The translations under genes and the position numbers were made by a program. From Oenanthe sinensis (Eukaryota; Streptophyta; Magnoliopsida; Apiales; Apiaceae): a stretch of 64,000 nucleotides of DNA. Each line of letters starts with the position of its first letter. Position 1 is the stretch's first letter. This document shows positions 1 to 10,823 of the stretch, piece by piece. The DNA lies in assembly GCA_028671895.1 (NCBI GenBank), contig CM053800.1:21287886-21351885 (forward strand), written 5' to 3'. The notes beneath the pieces were generated by a model. That model was not told the DNA's origin. It saw only the letters and a list, made by a program, of their open reading frames with translations, and searched no databases.

Positions 1-415
1 TTCAGAAATCATCAATTTCTGAACTACAAATCATATCTGTTGGCCCTTTTTCCCACTGCATCTTATACAGTTTCAGAAGCATGTATCATATACATACTTA
101 TCATATCCCAGTTAACAGATCATGTCCAACATAATCTGTCCACCAGTTTATATCACTATACAAACTGACCCTCATGCATAATATACAAATCGCAATATGG
201 CATATAAATCAGTCATGACAAATCATTAACATGCTAGTATCATCACCACATATTACAATTCGAATATACATGAAGAACATAGCATGGCAGAAGCATGGCA
301 GTAACAAAGCAGTAGCATGGCAGTGGCATGGCAGTCACCAAAACAGGCATATTTGCATCAAATACAGTTAACACGTAACCAAATCAGTCCCTTATACACG
401 TAGCTCTGATGCCAT
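1..415 (-). mobile_element. Leader of an E-family Ty1/copia element, truncated by the window edge
   Basis: This stretch is nearly identical to 16280-16693, the leader between gag and the primer-binding site of E1, so it belongs to a second young copy of the same family. The rest of that copy lies off the left edge. It is non-coding. It contains a short run of GCATGGCAG-type direct repeats at about 283-333, also present in E1. Confidence 0.9.
403..414 (-). other. Primer-binding site (initiator Met tRNA)
   Basis: On the minus strand this reads TGGCATCAGAGC, one mismatch from the TGGTATCAGAGC complement of plant initiator-Met tRNA. It lies 1 nt inside the LTR that starts at 416 and fixes that LTR as a 5' LTR of a minus-strand element. 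Confidence 0.85.
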
Positions 416-1967
416 TGTTGGGTTCCGAGGCATAAAATGCAGCGGATAAACGTAAATATAACGAAAATTTTCGGAACCCAAACGCAGGATCATGTATAAG
501 AATTGACGGATTATGGTGATAATCGAATCATACCTATTAAGATTTTGAATGCCACGAACTCAACGGAGATCCTTGCTATCACGATTTGTGTCTTCCTCTC
601 GAAAGCACCTCTATGGTATCCACACGAGCACCTTCAAGAACGTCTCACGATCTTGAACACGGAACGGAAGTACTAGCCTCCTTTGATAGGTTTCGAATTC
701 TCTCTGCCTCTTCCTATGCTGCCTCTTCTGCTAGGGTTTATACAAAAACGTCCAAGCCATTTAACCTATCATTATCTATTTATAATGATTGGTTAATGGG
801 CCTTTTTTTAGCAAAAACCTAACCCATGTAGGCATAGGATTAAATAATAAAACATGCTTCTATTATTTAATTAATAATTAAGTCACACTTAATTATTATT
901 GGCAGAAATATAATTCTTCAAATTCGAATTTATTTCAATTAATTAAGTCTCACTTAATTAATATAATAAATTCGAATTAATCATCAATTAATTTAAATCT
1001 ATAATTTAAATTAACTATTCCTCTAGGTGCTCTATGTGTGTGACCCTATAGGCTATTATTTAATTAGCAATAATTTTATTCTCCAATAAAATTATAAACA
1101 ATGAGCGGTATCTAGTAATACATCATTGCTACCTAATTAAACAATAATTAAATCGTGATTCGATAAAACCTTTCGTGATTAATGTTTCTGTGTAATATAA
1201 TCCCTTTAACCATATATATTATAGATTAAACTCGAGGCATGTATTTAGTCATCCTCTTCAACATTTAATCCGGGTTTACTTGATCCATGAGTAGACTATG
1301 AAAAACAAATCATTATTTGAGCACGGCCATGCATTTTATAGTCTCACTCAATCAAGAGGCCAATAATATCTCTCCTAATTATAGGAGGGTTAAATCCTTT
1401 ATCTATCATTCATATTTCTCATACGACTCATGATATACCCGATGTCCACTTTTATCATCACCCGGTCAAAGGTAACTTTTAATGTAGTCAAAGTATATCA
1501 ATCCTCGTATAGAAATATAATGATCTCAAGTCAGAGGATCATTACACCATTATCACTGTGAGTCTTTCTTATGACTTAGTTAAACATGAAGAATCTCACT
1601 GTGGGTCTGTCCAGTACCATGTACCCCTACATGTACCTATGTATTGACTTTAGTATCCCCATACTTATAACCAATGAGATGTGGTTATCTGTCAAACAAC
1701 ATGCTAGTCTATTTATGTATTATTGTTGTCCTATCATAATAATACTCGACTAGGGAACCTTTAAGAATATGATATATTATATAATCTCAAGTTCAAGTCA
1801 TGTACTTAAACTATATAACGAGTATCATGATTCTAAGGACATTTATTATGCTAACAAATATATCGCAGTAATTAAAGTCACAATAAATACGTTTATTGAA
1901 TAATCAAATGACATAAATGTTTATTAAAAGGAAAAATTGTATTGCCTCTAGGGCACCTACACTAACA
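416..1967 (-). repeat. 5' LTR (copy A) of an E-family Ty1/copia element
   Basis: A 1,552-bp LTR, read on the plus strand from TGTTGGGTTCC to ACTAACA. It is about 99% identical by eye to the LTRs at 9260-10809 and 16694-18243, with roughly nine differences from the latter including two extra T near 806. The primer-binding site lies to its left, so the element extends leftwards. The five bases outside it (AGATT, 1968-1972) should be its target duplication; the partner copy is off-window. It interrupts the S1 extra ORF. Confidence 0.93.
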
Positions 1968-4067
1968 AGATTAGGGTATCATGAACCTAGCTTCACTTAT
2001 TGGGATCAAGATTTTCCAAAGAGTTGGTCCAATGAGTTGGAGCAGGGGATGGATGAAAATTCTTTTGTTCTAATTATGCAGATTGGCAACAAGAAGGAGG
2101 CTCTAGCTGTTCAAAAATCATTTACTCGAAGACCACAATAGCACTTAGTGGATTCTTTTGCCAGGAGAGCAGACAGAGTTATGGAGGCTTTGGTCGATAC
2201 AACAATTATTCAATCTGAAACTACACCCTTAAAGTCAGAAGAATCAATTTTTATCATGCTTATTAGGGCTAAGCTTCCATAGTCTACAGACTCTGATCAC
2301 TCACAGGAGGAGTCAGGGTCTATAGTCCCTTGTGCGGTTTCAGAGTCTAATCAACCACCAGAGTCTACACCTCCAATTACAAAGATTGAGCCTATTGATG
2401 CTGATATGCAGGAGGATTGCAATTCTGAGGATGATGGACCAGTAAATCCATCATTTATCTATTTTGATCATTTTTTTTCCTCTAACTTGGGAATCTGCAC
2501 AGCTCAAAGGTATTATAGATAAAGTTTCTTTTAAGTGCATCTTGGCCATTCACTAGTCTGAAAGACTAAAGTCTTTTTAGAAAAAGTCTTTTCTCCAAGA
2601 ACATGGTCATTATCCTAATGAGGATACTGATGCCTCTTTCCTTGAAGATGACAGAACTATGAAGGCAAAATTTAAGGTTGAGACAGAGAATGTTACTGCA
2701 CAATTAGCTAGTATGGTCAAGGACATATCTAATATTCAAACCAAACTTACTAGTGTTGATAATACTACTTCTCTGCTCAGTACTAGGTTTAATAGAATTT
2801 ATTCCCTTCCATTATCCAAAGAAGTTACTTTCAAGGATGTTATTGCTGCTATCACTACTACTCAAGCCAATCTCCAAACCATTGTATCTAATCTCAACAC
2901 CAAGGTTGATTAAGTAATTGCAGCACATGCCAACATCTCCACAGTACTTGAACAGATTCTTTTGGCTGTTACAGGTGGTGATGATGTCAAAAAGGAGGAG
3001 AAGAAAGTTCGTGATTCCTCTAGGAGGAATAAGGATGATGTGTGCAAGGAGGCTAAAAAGGGAGTTAAAAGGAGGAGAAATGGTGGTGATGATGATGAAG
3101 CTGGTGATAGTTCTCATGGTCCTAGGGGTCCTGGTACTGTACCATAAAATTAGTCTAGAGTGGCTGCATTATCAAAATCTCAATCACACCAGTCAGGGAC
3201 TGGACATGGGAAATCAGAGTCTAGAACAGACTCTGATAAGCAAAGAATGAAGTCAAACTCTAATAAATTTCAAGAACCTACATACTGGCAATGCAGTCAA
3301 TCTAATCTGCAATTGAGAGCTAAAAAGAAGACATGACTTGGAGGCTTTGAAGAATTTGACATTGATAGAACATCAACTATATCCAGGGATCCTCAATCAT
3401 TGACAAATAAGCAGTTTGAGAAGATTACACAAAAAGACTTAAACAAAGTGGTATCTGCTCAAATTGTTTATAATATTTTGAAAGAAAGGTGCAAGGAGGA
3501 CAGGGAGGCACATAAAAGGTGAAAAATGAGATGCTTGTATATTTCCTAGAAAGAGGATCTGCTAGATGGATTAGTCAATCAAACTTTATCTTTTTCAAAT
3601 AGGCTGAGGAATTACAGTATATTAGATTTCTCTTATAAATTGCTTATGAAGTGAACAAAATCAAATAAACTGTCACACATAAATGGTTCAAGGTGATTGA
3701 CAGAAAGTTGACTCTGCACAGACATGTAAATCGACAAACGGGTAAATTTTCCTTAAAATATATTGATGCTGAAGGAAATAATCAAGACATGCCATTAGAA
3801 GAAAAGCAAATCAAATTCCAAGAAGGTGTGGGTAATTACTTTGGATTTCAACCTATGAGTAGAAAAGTTAGTGTTCTAATGTTGAAGGATTTACAAGAAA
3901 AAGAAAGCAGTGCAAATGATCTTAGAGTAGCTTATTGTCAAATCAAATGTTCCAATGAAGAAATGAAGAAACTAAAGAATTATGTTGGTGAAGCTCTTGC
4001 TATTGTGGAAGAAAAAATGTTGAAGTCATTTTTGAAGAATAATCCAGCCTTTGAGAATAACAAGTGA
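1968..4067 (+). pseudogene. Decayed extra ORF (3' part) of Sirevirus-like element S1
   Basis: This is the remains of one long reading frame, broken by stops and frameshifts (stops near 2141, 2520 and 2911, for example). Open blocks survive at about 2659-2913 (a coiled-coil-like segment with regular hydrophobic spacing), 2962-3147 (a Lys/Arg/Glu-rich cluster) and 3693-4067. The last block has a helical C-terminus, and its KFSLKYID-type motif corresponds to TFRISLEFF in the intact S3 protein. The order (acidic Ser-rich part, coiled coil, basic stretch, helical C-terminus directly before the polypurine tract and LTR) matches the S3 extra ORF. The 5' part is lost to the left, behind the element whose LTR ends at 1967. 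Function is unknown. Confidence 0.7.
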
Positions 4068-4178
4068 GATGTAATTCCTTTTTCATATACATTTTTATAA
4101 TGTTCTAGATTAATTGTTTCATTCTTTAGTTTTGACATCATCAAACCTTGATTGATGCTTACATTTTATAAAGAATAA

Positions 4179-4190
4179 ATAGGGGGATAT
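4179..4190 (+). other. Polypurine tract of S1
   Basis: ATAGGGGGATAT directly precedes the LTR start TGTTAGAAAT at 4191. The same kind of G-run precedes the S3 3' LTR at 57810. It would prime plus-strand DNA synthesis. Confidence 0.7.
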
Positions 4191-4957
4191 TGTTAGAAAT
4201 ATATTCATTTGATGATGTACAAAATACTAGAACAGGGCTTAGCATAGTCTATTTGTAATAAGTCTTTCTAGTGTCTGAAATTTTATAATCAAAGTCTAGA
4301 TAGTCAACATTCTTGTACTTAGAAGATTTTCTATAAAAAGTGAAACCAGAGTCTAGATGAAGATCAAAGTCTGGAAGGTGATCAGAGTTTATGGACTATC
4401 GGAGTCTACAATCTGTCAGAGTCTACAAATGATCAGAGTCTATGAATGATCAGAATCTATAGTCTATCAGAGTCTATAGTCTGGTAGAATCTGAAGATTT
4501 CAGAGTCTATGAAGTCAAAGCTAAATTTGGAAGATGATCACAGAAAAGGGAAGTCTTCGAAGATAAACCAAATATATTGCAGATATGCTATGGAAAGGAA
4601 GGAGAATTACATAAGGAAAATGTCAACTAATAATTAGGAATTCTATTCCTATTGTAATTTTATTTTCTGTTATTATTTGATAGGAAGTCATCTATATAAA
4701 CACTCTATGTAACCTAATTGTAAATTGTCAAAGTTTTGAGAGAACATTGAGATAGAGAGAGTTGCTGTGAAAAATACAGAGAAACTGCTAGGGTTTGTGT
4801 ACACTTTAGGAGAGTTTGTATTCTTTCATCAATAATACAAATTGCATTCATTCATATCTTTGTGCTTGATCTTTTGTTCATATAAGTTAATTTTAATCAG
4901 GCAAAAATAATACACAATTATTCGATCCCCCCTTCTACTTGTTCAACTGGGAAAACA
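4191..4957 (+). repeat. 3' LTR of S1
   Basis: A 767-bp LTR from TGTTAGAAAT to GGAAAACA. It has a TATA-like TATATAAA at 4693-4700 and a pyrimidine-rich end (CCCCCCTTCTAC) shared with the other Sirevirus-like LTRs here. U3 (about 4340-4520) holds many copies of TCAGAGTCTA and variants, the motif that also recurs in the S1 coding remains. The right end (4957) is set by analogy with ACCAACA ends and abuts LTR fragment Y, so S1 appears to be inserted inside Y. Confidence 0.75.
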
Positions 4958-5572
4958 GTCTTACCAAGCTTCAAACTAAAGGTCTTACCGAATTAACTTG
5001 GCAAGACTTTCTAATAAGTCTTACCGAATTAATTCAATAAGAATTATTAAAAGTCTTACCGAGCTGAAAAATCGGAAAGACTTTTTCAAAAGTCTTACCG
5101 AGTTTTCAAGAAGTCTTACCGACAAGAAATAGTCTTGCCCAGCTTATTTAAAAAGTCTTGAAGGCTAAATTATAAAGTCTTTATGAATTTTTAATAAGTT
5201 TTATTCAAAAGTCTTGCTAGATTCCACCTCTATAAATATGAGGCAATTGGCTTCATTTTTCAAGAGAGTAGAAAATATTCAAATTAAGTAATTTGTCTAC
5301 AAAGTTATATTCACAGACTTTCTGTGCTGGTTTGAATTCTTAATTCCTTAAGTAGAACAATTCATATCAAATTTGTTCTAAGGAATTAACAAATATTGTA
5401 CGGAATATTATAACACCCTTTCAAGTTTAATATACGTATTTAACTTGAATCTTGTTTAAATAATTTTAATTATTCTTGATAATTAAAATATTATTTTAAA
5501 TCAGAATAATCCGTGAGAAAATCTCAAGATTGTATTCAACCCCCCTTCTACAATCTTATATAGGGACCAACA
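4958..5572 (+). repeat. Right-hand part of a Sirevirus-like LTR (Y)
   Basis: This is the 3' part of an LTR of a family related to S3. It has several copies of AAGTCTTACCGAG (S3 has AAGTCATACCGAG), a TATAAATA box at 5231-5238, then CCCCCCTTCTAC and the LTR end AGGGACCAACA at 5572. The left part is missing from the window because S1 is inserted. It is followed directly by pol coding sequence (Z) rather than a primer-binding site, so it is a 3' LTR or solo LTR inserted in Z. Confidence 0.75.
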
Positions 5573-7216
5573 TTAGTCAAACAAAATATGTTTATGATCT
5601 TTTAAAGACATTTGACTTCGTTGACTATTCTTCTGCAAAAACTCTCATGACCATTGTCACTAAGTGTTAGGAATCTTGTAGTGTGATGATAATATTTTAC
5701 CTAGAATCATAAATTTGATGCAATAATTTGTAACTTATCGATGGATATGAGTCATATAAATATCCATTGATCAGGGAACCATTTATCAGTTGAAGTGTTT
5801 TTAATCAACTGATAAATTGGTATGTAGTAGTTGATCTAGAGTTCTCCCTATTATTAGTTGATTGTAATAATTCGATGGATGTACTATATTAGTCAACTGA
5901 TGTTTATTGGCTTCGATTGATAGCTCTTCAACGGATATGAAAGTTGACTGACAAAGTGTAAATATTCTAATTCAGAATTCTTATCAACTGATCGATGAAT
6001 GTTGATCGATGGATACCAGTCAACAAAATTCAAATCAATGGATCCTCATCAACGGATGAATCTGTCAAGAGCAATCAACGGATAAAGAAGCAATCGATGG
6101 ATAGAGATCGATGAATATTCAAATATCCATTGATACATCAATTAATCAATGGATAACCTATCTATCGATGGATAAGCAAAGAAGGATCGATTGATAAACT
6201 CTACAACAATTATCAACTGATAAAGGTTTCCTAAAACAATTAAAGACAAGATGGATGAAATCTTTTTAAAGGTCTAGATCAATGGAAGACAGTTTTTGTC
6301 AGAACTGTGAAGTCTTTCAAGCAACAGAGTCTTCAAAGAAAAGAACAAGACAAAAGATTTTCAAGTAAAAGGCCAAGATCTATGAAGACTGTGAAAGATG
6401 GTACATTCTATTTTAGTGCAAATATTGTAAAATGTAATTTGTATTTTTATTAGTTGATAAAAATAGATATAGAAATTGAACTGCTATATATAATGTAGTA
6501 GTTCATTGTAACAAGTGTAGTAAGAATATAAAACACAGAAACAAGATAAACACCTTAGAAAACAGGAATAATTTGTAGTGCTTGTCTTTGTTCAGTTATA
6601 TACTTGTAAGTGGCGTGGATTTTAGACCAAGGATAATTAAAAACAAAAACATTCACTAGTGGAAAAACCAATCCACTAGTAATTTTTAAAACACTGTTTT
6701 CAATTACTCAGTTTCAAATATCTTACTATTTCATTTCAGTTTTATATTTCAAACACTCAACACCATAGAAATACAAACTCTTTAATCCGTAAGAATTTGA
6801 TGAAAAGTTCTTGAGTTTGTATTCAACCCCCCTTCTACAAACTCATTGTTAGCTTATGGGTAAATAACACTAAGCTTGAATTGAATACTAAGGAAGTTAA
6901 AGTGGACATTTCAAGTTACAGAAGCATGGTTAGATCATTACTTTATTTAACTACAAGTAAGTCAGACATAATGTTTGATACATGTCTATGTGCAAGATTT
7001 CAAGCTGAACCTAGAAAGTCTCACTTAGTTGTTATTAAAAGAATTTTCAAATATCTCAAGGTTATACCAAATTTAGGTATTTGGTATCCCAAAGATTCTG
7101 GATTTGATCTGATTGACTCCTCAGATGTAGACTATGCAGGTTGTAAAATTGATAGAAACAATATAACAGGAACCTATCAATTTCTAGAAAACAAACTGGT
7201 ATCAAGATACAACTAG
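5573..7216 (+). pseudogene. Copia pol fragment (Z): RT end to RNase H, split by a solo LTR
   Basis: Positions 5573-5664 encode a QTKYVYDLLK-type segment matching S3 pol QSKYVRDLLRKYS, up to ...TIVTK. A 1,205-bp solo LTR plus a 5-bp duplication intervenes, and coding resumes at 6875 in the same sense (LELNTKEVKVDISSYRS, then LLYLTTSKSDIMFDTCLCAR and DYAGCKIDR of the RNase H domain). The frame ends near KLVSRYN (about 7216), where the family would read K-L-V/I-S-W-Y-S-K. Upstream pol and everything downstream are missing. It belongs to a Sirevirus-like family and cannot be functional. Confidence 0.85.
5665..6869 (+). repeat. Solo LTR in pol fragment Z, with perfect 5-bp duplication
   Basis: A 1,205-bp solo LTR from TGTTAGGAATC to TAAATAACA. 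The flanks are CTAAG at 5660-5664 and CTAAG at 6870-6874, and removing the LTR and one copy rejoins the RT codons (ACT AAG CTT GAA). U3 holds many degenerate copies of ATCGATGGATA / TATCCATTGAT (about 5740-6190). A TATATATAA box lies near 6485. An ACTAGTGGA inverted repeat lies at about 6657-6683, and CCCCCCTTCTAC comes near the end. Confidence 0.9.
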
Positions 7217-8629
7217 TGGATAAAATCAATCCACTAGTAATTTTTAAATCTCTATTTATGTTTATCTTCTTAATTTATTTATTTCTGTTTTATGTTTGTT
7301 CTTAATTGTAAGCAAATGTTAAAATTTTAATTTGTATTTAATGCTCCACTTCTATAAATTATATTGTGACTTTAGACCATCTCTAACTAACAATCTGTGT
7401 TCAAGTGAGGCCACACCGCCATAGGATTCTATAATTCTTATCGAATATATCAAATCAACGGTACTTGGGTGTTTGAACCCCCTCTAGGGGTTCGATTATC
7501 CTCTATTTTGAGGAGTGATCTTGGTACTTGGTCTTTCGGAATTGATTTTTCCAATTATGTCTTCGTAAAAAAACATTATATGCCTAAATTTGGGACACTT
7601 TATTTGAAAGAATAGTATGCGGTAATTAAATTACACACTTGAACATATATTTCATGGATCTTGGTTCTCGACAATCGATTGTCAGGGACCAGTTACGTAA
7701 CAATCAGTTTCTTAACCGTTGGATGGAGTCTTCCACGATCAGGATTAAAACAAAATTTTTAAACACTATTCCACAATTTATTACGGATAAGAAAGTCTTT
7801 GTTGTTCTTTTCCGTGAAAAGTAAAAGTCTTCCGCGTAAAATTAGCGTGGAGTGTAAAATCCTTGCCAAAGCCTCACAATCTCATATGAATTGCTCACAT
7901 GTAAAAAGTAATGCTCATTTGTAATACTTTGAAGGAATGAGATAACTAATATAAATAATTAAAAATTTAATATTAAAATTAATATTCAAAACTAAAATAC
8001 AATTTTTAAAAAAAATAATATAAAACGTTTAAAAAGATCTAACTGACTGAGAAATTATTCAAAAAAAATATTTTATAATTTAATATTGATATGGGCAAAA
8101 AATTGCCCCAGATGCGTAATCAATGTTGCATTAATTAGACCTGAATTGGTCCGCAAGGAATGCCCAATTAATAAGGCCTGGAAACCTTATTATTACATAA
8201 ATATGTAATTAATTAATGGGCAGATTAATTAAGCCTATTAATAAAACATAATTTTTGTCTGCTTCAGAAAAGAGTAGTCTACAAGTCAAATATTCATATA
8301 AGGAGTTTGTTTTCATAGGAAAGGATCTAGAAGACCATGTAAGGAGGCTACTTCCTCCCCAAGAATTATATTGCTACAAAAGATTATGAGTTTGAACACT
8401 CATATATAAAAGGGGTTTACTTCTCCCACATCAAGGAGAGGTGAAACAAACTATGTTCTTTTTCCTATATAAAGAGAATCACAATTAATTTATAAGGGAA
8501 ATATGACTTTAAATTATCCCAAATAGACGGGATTTGAGTAACAAGTCTCTCGAACAACTATATATACTTGCCTATGTTTGAATAATAAGGGGGACAAAAT
8601 TTAAGGATATAACTTCATACGTCACCCAC
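7217..8629. other. Unassigned AT-rich DNA, probably decayed retrotransposon sequence
   Basis: No coding signal. At the left edge (about 7214-7240) is a 10-bp inverted repeat ACTAGTGGAT / ATCCACTAGT followed by TAATTTTTAAA, matching part of the solo LTR at 5665-6869, so this may be a fragment of that LTR family. A small hairpin, GAACCCC...GGGGTTC, lies near 7476. I cannot assign the rest. Confidence 0.5.
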
Positions 8630-9259
8630 AAAGCCTCGTTGGCTTCAGTAAGCCGTAAGGGAATCATTATTAAGGCCCGAGGGCACCATCATCATGCCCC
8701 ATGGGTATTACTTAGCCACGAGGAAATCATCCTGAAGTCACTAATAAGCCCCGAGGGCACCATCACCATACCTCATGGGCATTACTTAGCCCCGAGGGCA
8801 CTATCACCATGCCTTGAAGGCACTACTAAGCCCCGAAGGCACCGTCACCATGCCCTTTGGGCATTACTTAACCCCGAGGGCATCATCACCATGCCTTGAG
8901 GGCACTACTAAGCCCTGAGGGCACCATCCACATGCCCCAGGGGCATTACTTAGCCCCGAGTGCACCATCACCACGCCTTGAGGGCAATACTAAGCCCCGA
9001 AGGCACCATCACCATGCCCCATGGGCATTACTTAGCCCCAAGGGCATCATCACCATACCTTGAGGGCACCATCACCAAGCCCCATGGGTATTACTTTGCC
9101 CCGATGACATCATCAACATGCCTTGAGGGCACTACTAAGCCTTGAAGGCACCATCACCATGCCTTGAGGGCACTACTATGCTCCAAGGGCACCATCACAA
9201 TGCCCCATGGGCACTAATTATCCCCGAAGACATCATCACCATGCCTGGAGGACACTATT
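8630..9259. repeat. 41-bp minisatellite in alternating A/B units (82-bp higher-order repeat)
   Basis: GC-rich tandem array in otherwise AT-rich DNA. The anchor CATCACCATG (or a close variant) recurs at 8761, 8802, 8843, 8884, 8925, 8966, 9007, 9048, then after one short unit at 9070, 9111, 9152, 9193 and 9234. Every step is 41 bp except the truncated one. Units largely alternate between a CCCATGGGCATTACTTAG type and a CTTGAGGGCACTACTAAG type. The left edge (about 8640-8760) is degenerate. The E1 LTR begins at 9260 inside a unit. Confidence 0.92.
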
Positions 9260-10809
9260 TGTTGGGTTCCGAGGCATAAAACGCAGCGGATAAACGTAAA
9301 TATAACGAAAATTTTCGGAACCCAAACGCAGGATCATGTATAAGAATTGACGGATTATGGTGATAATCGAATCATACCTATTAAGATTTTGAATGCCACG
9401 AACTCAACGGAGATCCTTGCTATCACGATTTGTGTCTTCCTCTCGAAAGCACCTCTATGGTATCCACACGAGCACCTTCAAGAACGTCTCACGATCTTGA
9501 ACACGGAACGGAAGTACTAGCCTCCTTTGATAGGTTTCGAATTCTCTCTGCATCTTCCTATGCTGCCTCTTCTGCTAGGGTTTATACAAAAACGTACAAG
9601 CCATTTAACCTATCATTATCTATTTATAATGATTGGTTAATGGGCCTTTTTAGCAAAAACCTAACCCATGTAGGCATAGGATTAAATAATAAAACATGCT
9701 TCTATTATTTAATTAATAATTAAGTCACACTTAATTATTATTGGCAGAAATATAATTCTTCAAATTCGAATTTATTTCAATTAATTAAGTCTCACTTAAT
9801 TAATATAATAAATTCGAATTAATCATCAATTAATTTAAATCTATAATTTAAATTAACTATTCCTCTAGGTGCTCTATGTGTGTGACCCTATAGGCTATTA
9901 TTTAATTAGCAATAATTTTATTCTCCAATAAAATTATAAACAATGAGCGGTATCTAGTAATACATCATTGCTACCTAATTAAACAATAATTAAATCGTGA
10001 TTCGATAAAACCTTTCGTGATTAATGTTTCCGTGTAATATAATCCCTTTAACCATATATATTATAGATTAAACTCGAGGCATGTATTTAGTCATCCTCTT
10101 CAACATTTAATCCGGGTTTACTTGATCCATGAGTAGACTATGAAAAACAAATCATTATTTGAGCACGGCCATGCATTTTATAGTCTCACTCAATCAAGAG
10201 GCCAATAATATCTCTCCTAATTATAGGAGGGTTAAATCCTTTATCTATCATTCATATTTCTCATACGACTCATGATATACCCGATGTCCACTTTTATCAT
10301 CACCCGGTCAAAGGTAACTTTTAATGTAGTCAAAGTATATCAATCCTCGTATAGAAATATAATGATCTCAAGTCAGAGGATCATTACACCATTATCACTG
10401 TGAGTCTTTCTTATGACTTAATTAAACATGAAGAATCTCACTCTGGGTCTGTCCAGTACCATGTACCCCTACATGTACCTATGTATTGACTTTAGTATCC
10501 CCATACTTATAACCAATGAGATGTGGTTATCTGTCAAACAACATACTAGTCTATTTATGTATTATTATTGTCCTATCATAATAATACTCGACTAGGGAAC
10601 CTTTAAGAATATGATATATTATATAATCTCAAGTTCAAGTCATGTACTTAAACTATATAACGAGTATCATGATTCTAAGGACATTTATTATTCTAACAAA
10701 TATATCGCAGTAATTAAAGTCATAATAAATACGTTTATTGAATAATCAAATGACATAAATGTTTATTAAAAGGAAAAATTGTATTGCCTCTAGGGCACCT
10801 ACACTAACA
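9260..10809 (-). repeat. 3' LTR of E1 (copy B)
   Basis: 1,550 bp, read on the plus strand from TGTTGGGTTCC to CACTAACA. Inside it, at 10810-10830, the minus strand carries the purine-rich AAGTGGGAGAT expected for the plus-strand primer. It is nearly identical to copies A and C. Confidence 0.95.
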
Positions 10810-10823
10810 ATCTCCCACTTGCA

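Noticed and set aside
2812..3250. Overlapping frames of about 100 aa on both strands
   Set aside because: They overlap the recognisable S1 extra-ORF remains in another frame and are chance frames.
5222..5260. Promoter of a host gene at TATAAATATGAG
   Set aside because: The same box in the same context is the TATA box of S3 LTRs; this is LTR fragment Y.
8639..9145. His/Pro-rich frames in the minisatellite
   Set aside because: The repeat period is 41 bp, not a multiple of three, and the frames follow from repeat composition.
8630..9259. Possible CRISPR array
   Set aside because: Units are contiguous 41-bp tandem repeats without unique spacers, in plant retrotransposon DNA.
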